Assembly (NCBI GenBank): GCA_018813065.1
Contig: JAHJCH010000167.1
Location: forward strand, 1-50,237
Direction of reading: 5' to 3'
Source: Myxococcota bacterium
GTDB taxonomy: Bacteria > Myxococcota_A > Bradymonadia > UBA7976 > UBA1532
DNA: 50,237 bases
In this document: one piece after another, positions 47,977-50,237 of the stretch
Position numbering within the stretch: position 1 is the first letter of the stretch
Layout of the letters: the number at the start of each line of letters is the position of its first letter
Made by a program: the position numbers and the translations under genes
The notes under the pieces: model-generated
Seen by the model: the letters and a program-made list of their open reading frames with translations, nothing else
The model's database searches: none
What the model was told of the DNA's origin: nothing

Positions 47977-48249
47977 CTACAAGCCCACGGAGCCGATGAG
48001 GTAATCGACGAGGAAGAAGATCCCGCCAAAGGTGACGAGCTTAGAGGCGATGCGCATGGCGCCGGGGCCGAGGCGCCGGGCGAGGCGCCAGCTGAGCAGG
48101 CACAGCAGGAAGCCGCCGTTGATGAGGAAGGCCTCAGACGCCACCGGGGCCTCCGCGCCGCGACGCGAGGCCAGGCGCGCCACCAAGCCAAAGAGGCTCC
48201 AGAGCAGGAAGAAGAGGGCAGCAAGGGCGGGCAGCTCGTAGGAGGACAT
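47977..48249 (-). CDS. Small membrane protein (about 90 aa)
   Basis: Three hydrophobic segments are visible: LPALAALFFLLWSLFGLVA, AFLINGGFLLCLLSWRLA and LVTFGGIFFLVDYLIG. ATG 48249 is chosen; a GTG at 48258 is in frame, and neither has a strong ribosome binding site. The basic loops (ARLASRRG, RRLGPGAMR) would face the cytoplasm. It is divergent from the peptidase-like gene at 48339. The family is not recognised. Confidence 0.5.
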   Translation of the reverse strand: MSSYELPALAALFFLLWSLFGLVARLASRRGAEAPVASEAFLINGGFLLCLLSWRLARRLGPGAMRIASKLVTFGGIFFLVDYLIGSVGL

Positions 48250-48338
48250 CACTTTCACGAGAGAAGAAGACGACGTGACCCGATATCTTCGCGGGGAGAG
48301 ATCGAGATTTCAAGGACGCGAATAGGGCGTGTGTGGTG

Positions 48339-48686
48339 ATGAACGAGAGACAAAGAGCGACCATCGCGCGGCTGTTGGCGGGCGAGACGGTCGAAGACTA
48401 CCGCGAAGGGGGTAACTCAATGACCCCGCTCATCCGCCACCGCCAGCCCGTGACGATCAAGCCCGTGGATGTCACCCAGCTGGCGCGTGGGGACATCGTC
48501 TTGGTCAAGGTGGGGGGGCGCGTCTACACACATAAGATCACGGCGCTGCGCAAGGGTCAGGCCCAGATCGGCAACAACCATGGGGGGATCAACGGCTGGA
48601 CCAAGCTCTCCAACATCTATGGGATCGTGGTTGAGGTGGATGGGCGAGCGATCAGCGGCGCGGCCAGCAAGGCCCTCGTGCCCTAA
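48339..48686 (+). CDS. Small S24/S26 peptidase-like protein
   Basis: A 115-aa protein from ATG 48339 (GTG codons at 48333 and 48336 are also in frame). GGNSMTPLI holds the catalytic-type Ser27, ARGDIVLVKVGG follows, and THKITAL supplies His65/Lys66. The usual KGDN motif is replaced by IGNNHGGINGW, so the third catalytic position is altered. It resembles phage-repressor or signal-peptidase catalytic domains reduced to a minimum, without a DNA-binding or membrane part. A second, longer relative lies 0.8 kb away at 47062-47526. The role is unknown. Confidence 0.6.
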   Translation: MNERQRATIARLLAGETVEDYREGGNSMTPLIRHRQPVTIKPVDVTQLARGDIVLVKVGGRVYTHKITALRKGQAQIGNNHGGINGWTKLSNIYGIVVEVDGRAISGAASKALVP

Positions 48687-49972
48687 GCCGACTCAGCGGG
48701 CGACCCGCCGCGCGCGATCAGGGCCTCTAAGCGATCCAGCCCGCGAGAGAGCGCGGCCTCCTCGGGGCCGAAGCTGAAGCGGACGTGGCGCTCAAAGCGC
48801 CCGTGGCGCTGCGCGCGGCGGTGACCTGGATCAACGTCGAAGAACGCGCCGGGCACGCAGATGACCTTATCCTCAAGGGCCGCGCGGAACAGGCGCATCC
48901 CGGTGTTGATGGGCTCGGGGAGGTTGCTGACATCGCCCCAGACATAGAAGGTGCCCTCGGGCTCACGATCCACATGGACGCCCATCTTGATGAGGCGGCG
49001 CAGCATCATATCCCGCTTTTGGCGAAAGCGTCGGCGCAGGGCGCGGGTCTCGGCCTTGATCGCCTCATCCTCCAGGAGGGGGATGGCCGCGCGCTGGAGG
49101 GGGCGGCTGCCGCCGCCGTCGAGGAAGCTGCCGGCGCTCGTCAGCTTCTCGATCACCGACTGGGGGCCGAGGGTCCAGGTGACGCGCCAGCCGGGATAGC
49201 GCCAGTTCTTGGTCAGGCCATCGAAGAGGATGACGGGATCGCGCTCGACGTCCTCCACCGCCGCCGCCGCGCTGCTGGCGGGCTGCCCCGCGAGGGCGGC
49301 CTCATTCCAGACATAGTGGCTATAGAACTCATCGAGGAGGAGGGCGCAGTCATGGCGCCGCGCCACGGACACCCAGCTGAGCATCTCATCACCGGCGACG
49401 AGCTTACCCGTGGGATTACAAGGGTTTGACATCAGGAGGGCGGAGAGGCCGCGCCCGGTGATCTCGCGCTCCAGCTCGCGCAGGGAGAAGTCATAGCCGC
49501 GGAAGGGATCGAGCAAGATGGGGATGGGGGAGAAGAGGCGAAAGACGCCCAGCAGCTCCTCATAGGCGGTGTAATCGGGCAGGAAGTGGCCGAGGTTGAT
49601 CCCGCCCAGGGCGGCGGCGGCGCGGGCGAGGGCGACGCGGCCGCCGCCGCTGATGGCCACGTTCTCGGCGCTGTATTGTGACTTGAGGCCGCGTCGATAG
49701 CGCCGGTTATAGGCTTGGGCCACGGCGTCGCGCAGCGCCCAGATCCCGGCGACGGGGGCATACTCGAAGTCGGCGAGGTCGATGTCGAGATCGACGACGC
49801 GGGGCGGCGCGCCGTCGAGGGGGCCGGTCTCGGGCTGCCCTTGCCCCAGGTTGGTCCACTCGGGATCGCCGGCTTGATATCCACGGCGGGCCGCCTCGGT
49901 CATGACGAAGATAACGCCCGTGCGGGGCACATGGCGAAAGGCGCCGGGTTCATGGGGTGGGGGGGTGCTCAT
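48683..49972 (-). CDS. Class I/II PLP-dependent aminotransferase
   Basis: A 429-aa fold-type I aminotransferase. The start ATG 49972 has GGAGG a few bases upstream. The glycine loop AISGGGRVALARAAAAL, substrate/PLP residues SNPCNPTGKL, LLLDEFYSHY (Asp, Tyr) and DGLTKNWRYPGWR with the PLP lysine K255 are all present. It transfers amino groups between an amino acid and a 2-oxoacid; the sequence does not tell which. Upstream, on the same strand direction, the region holds the palindromic direct repeats at 50008-50237. Its stop overlaps the 3' end of the convergent gene at 48339 by 4 bases. Confidence 0.88.
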   Translation of the reverse strand: MSTPPPHEPGAFRHVPRTGVIFVMTEAARRGYQAGDPEWTNLGQGQPETGPLDGAPPRVVDLDIDLADFEYAPVAGIWALRDAVAQAYNRRYRRGLKSQYSAENVAISGGGRVALARAAAALGGINLGHFLPDYTAYEELLGVFRLFSPIPILLDPFRGYDFSLRELEREITGRGLSALLMSNPCNPTGKLVAGDEMLSWVSVARRHDCALLLDEFYSHYVWNEAALAGQPASSAAAAVEDVERDPVILFDGLTKNWRYPGWRVTWTLGPQSVIEKLTSAGSFLDGGGSRPLQRAAIPLLEDEAIKAETRALRRRFRQKRDMMLRRLIKMGVHVDREPEGTFYVWGDVSNLPEPINTGMRLFRAALEDKVICVPGAFFDVDPGHRRAQRHGRFERHVRFSFGPEEAALSRGLDRLEALIARGGSPAESA

Positions 49973-50007
49973 GGTGCCTCCAGGTGAGCTGTCTTGATAG
50001 AGACATC

Positions 50008-50237
50008 GCGCCAAAAAATCGATTGTCGTCTACTTGTGCTGGCGCGGGGCGCCCGCATTCCACGCGCGGCGCCAAAAAAGTACTCATCGAGTACTTGTGC
50101 TGGAGGGGGGCGCGCAGCGCCCCGTTCGGACGAACCCTTCAGGTTCGCCCTCACCACGCCCTGCGGTCGCTGCGCGCCCGCATTCCACGCGCGGCGCCAA
50201 AAAAGTACTCATCGAGTACTTGTGCTGGAGGGGTGGC
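50008..50237. repeat. Direct repeats with perfect 15-bp palindrome cores
   Basis: A ~59-bp unit from GCGCCCGCATTCC to TGCTGGAGGGG occurs at 50049-50107 and again at 50174-50232, a 125-bp period. A related partial unit lies at 50008-50042. Each full unit has GTACTC-ATC-GAGTAC (50080-50094 and 50205-50219), a perfect dyad, after an A6 tract. Between them are GTTCGGACGAAC and GAACC-CTTCA-GGTTC hairpins. The array may continue beyond the window. It could be an operator region of the aminotransferase gene or part of a dispersed repeat family. Confidence 0.8.

Noticed and set aside
50008..50237. CRISPR array or tRNA-like element at the end of the window
   Set aside because: Only two full copies at a 125-bp period with hairpins in between; GGTTCGCC resembles a T-loop by chance but no cloverleaf can be drawn.

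Overview
The window reads as chromosomal DNA of a GC-rich Gram-negative bacterium of the Myxococcota / former Deltaproteobacteria type. The evidence is three surface-protein C-termini of the Cys - hydrophobic helix - Arg-cluster kind (MYXO-CTERM-like), a MopE-type CNGxDDDCDG repeat protein, a giant thrombospondin-type-3-like protein, and ferredoxin-linked 2-oxoacid oxidoreductases beside beta-oxidation genes. A Bradymonadales-like relative is plausible but cannot be settled from sequence alone. Most genes are strongly GC-rich; several AT-rich islands (about 530-1680, 3290-4680, 15800-16660, 41780-42760) interrupt this, sometimes inside one reading frame.

Layout. 1-5368: the tail of a surface protein, a small zinc-ribbon protein, a compositionally mosaic 1019-aa membrane-anchored protein, a small membrane protein and a Cys-rich single-pass protein; two copies of an ~80-bp imperfect repeat lie upstream of two of these genes. 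5475-8589: a tight three-gene sugar-modification operon (NDP-sugar epimerase, DegT aminotransferase, FemAB/GNAT-like acyltransferase). 8642-13191: a beta-propeller protein whose signal peptide is out of frame at a G9 tract, a vWA/MopE surface protein and a SAM methyltransferase. 13455-19277: an unusual cluster of a DUF3800-like (RNase H fold) TPR protein, an AT-rich sigma-factor-like protein, a regulator-like protein and a stand-alone Lon (S16) protease domain with a TPR tail. This cluster is the best candidate for an undescribed system. 19417: queD.

19955-26737: a catabolic operon (three acyl-CoA dehydrogenases, HMG-CoA lyase, enoyl-CoA hydratase, acyl-CoA carboxylase carboxyltransferase subunit) that fits the lower leucine pathway plus beta-oxidation. 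26734-28473 (minus): an ECF sigma operon with a previously overlooked 52-aa leader ORF, an anti-sigma-like protein carrying an in-frame duplication, and a DUF3106 protein. 28701-30839: a chemoreceptor. 30913-33629: a branched-chain 2-oxoacid:ferredoxin oxidoreductase (VOR) operon with a beta-gamma fusion. It could supply the acyl-CoAs that the upstream catabolic operon consumes.

33875-43186: a single ~3100-aa surface protein with PKD-like domains, an alpha-helical toroid-like segment, 12 'CDDC' calcium-binding repeats and about 44 copies of a 28-aa acidic repeat. 43420-46989: full-length pyruvate:ferredoxin oxidoreductase. 47062-50237: two small S24/S26-type peptidase-like proteins, a zinc-ribbon protein, a small membrane protein, a PLP aminotransferase and, at the window edge, direct repeats each carrying a perfect palindrome.
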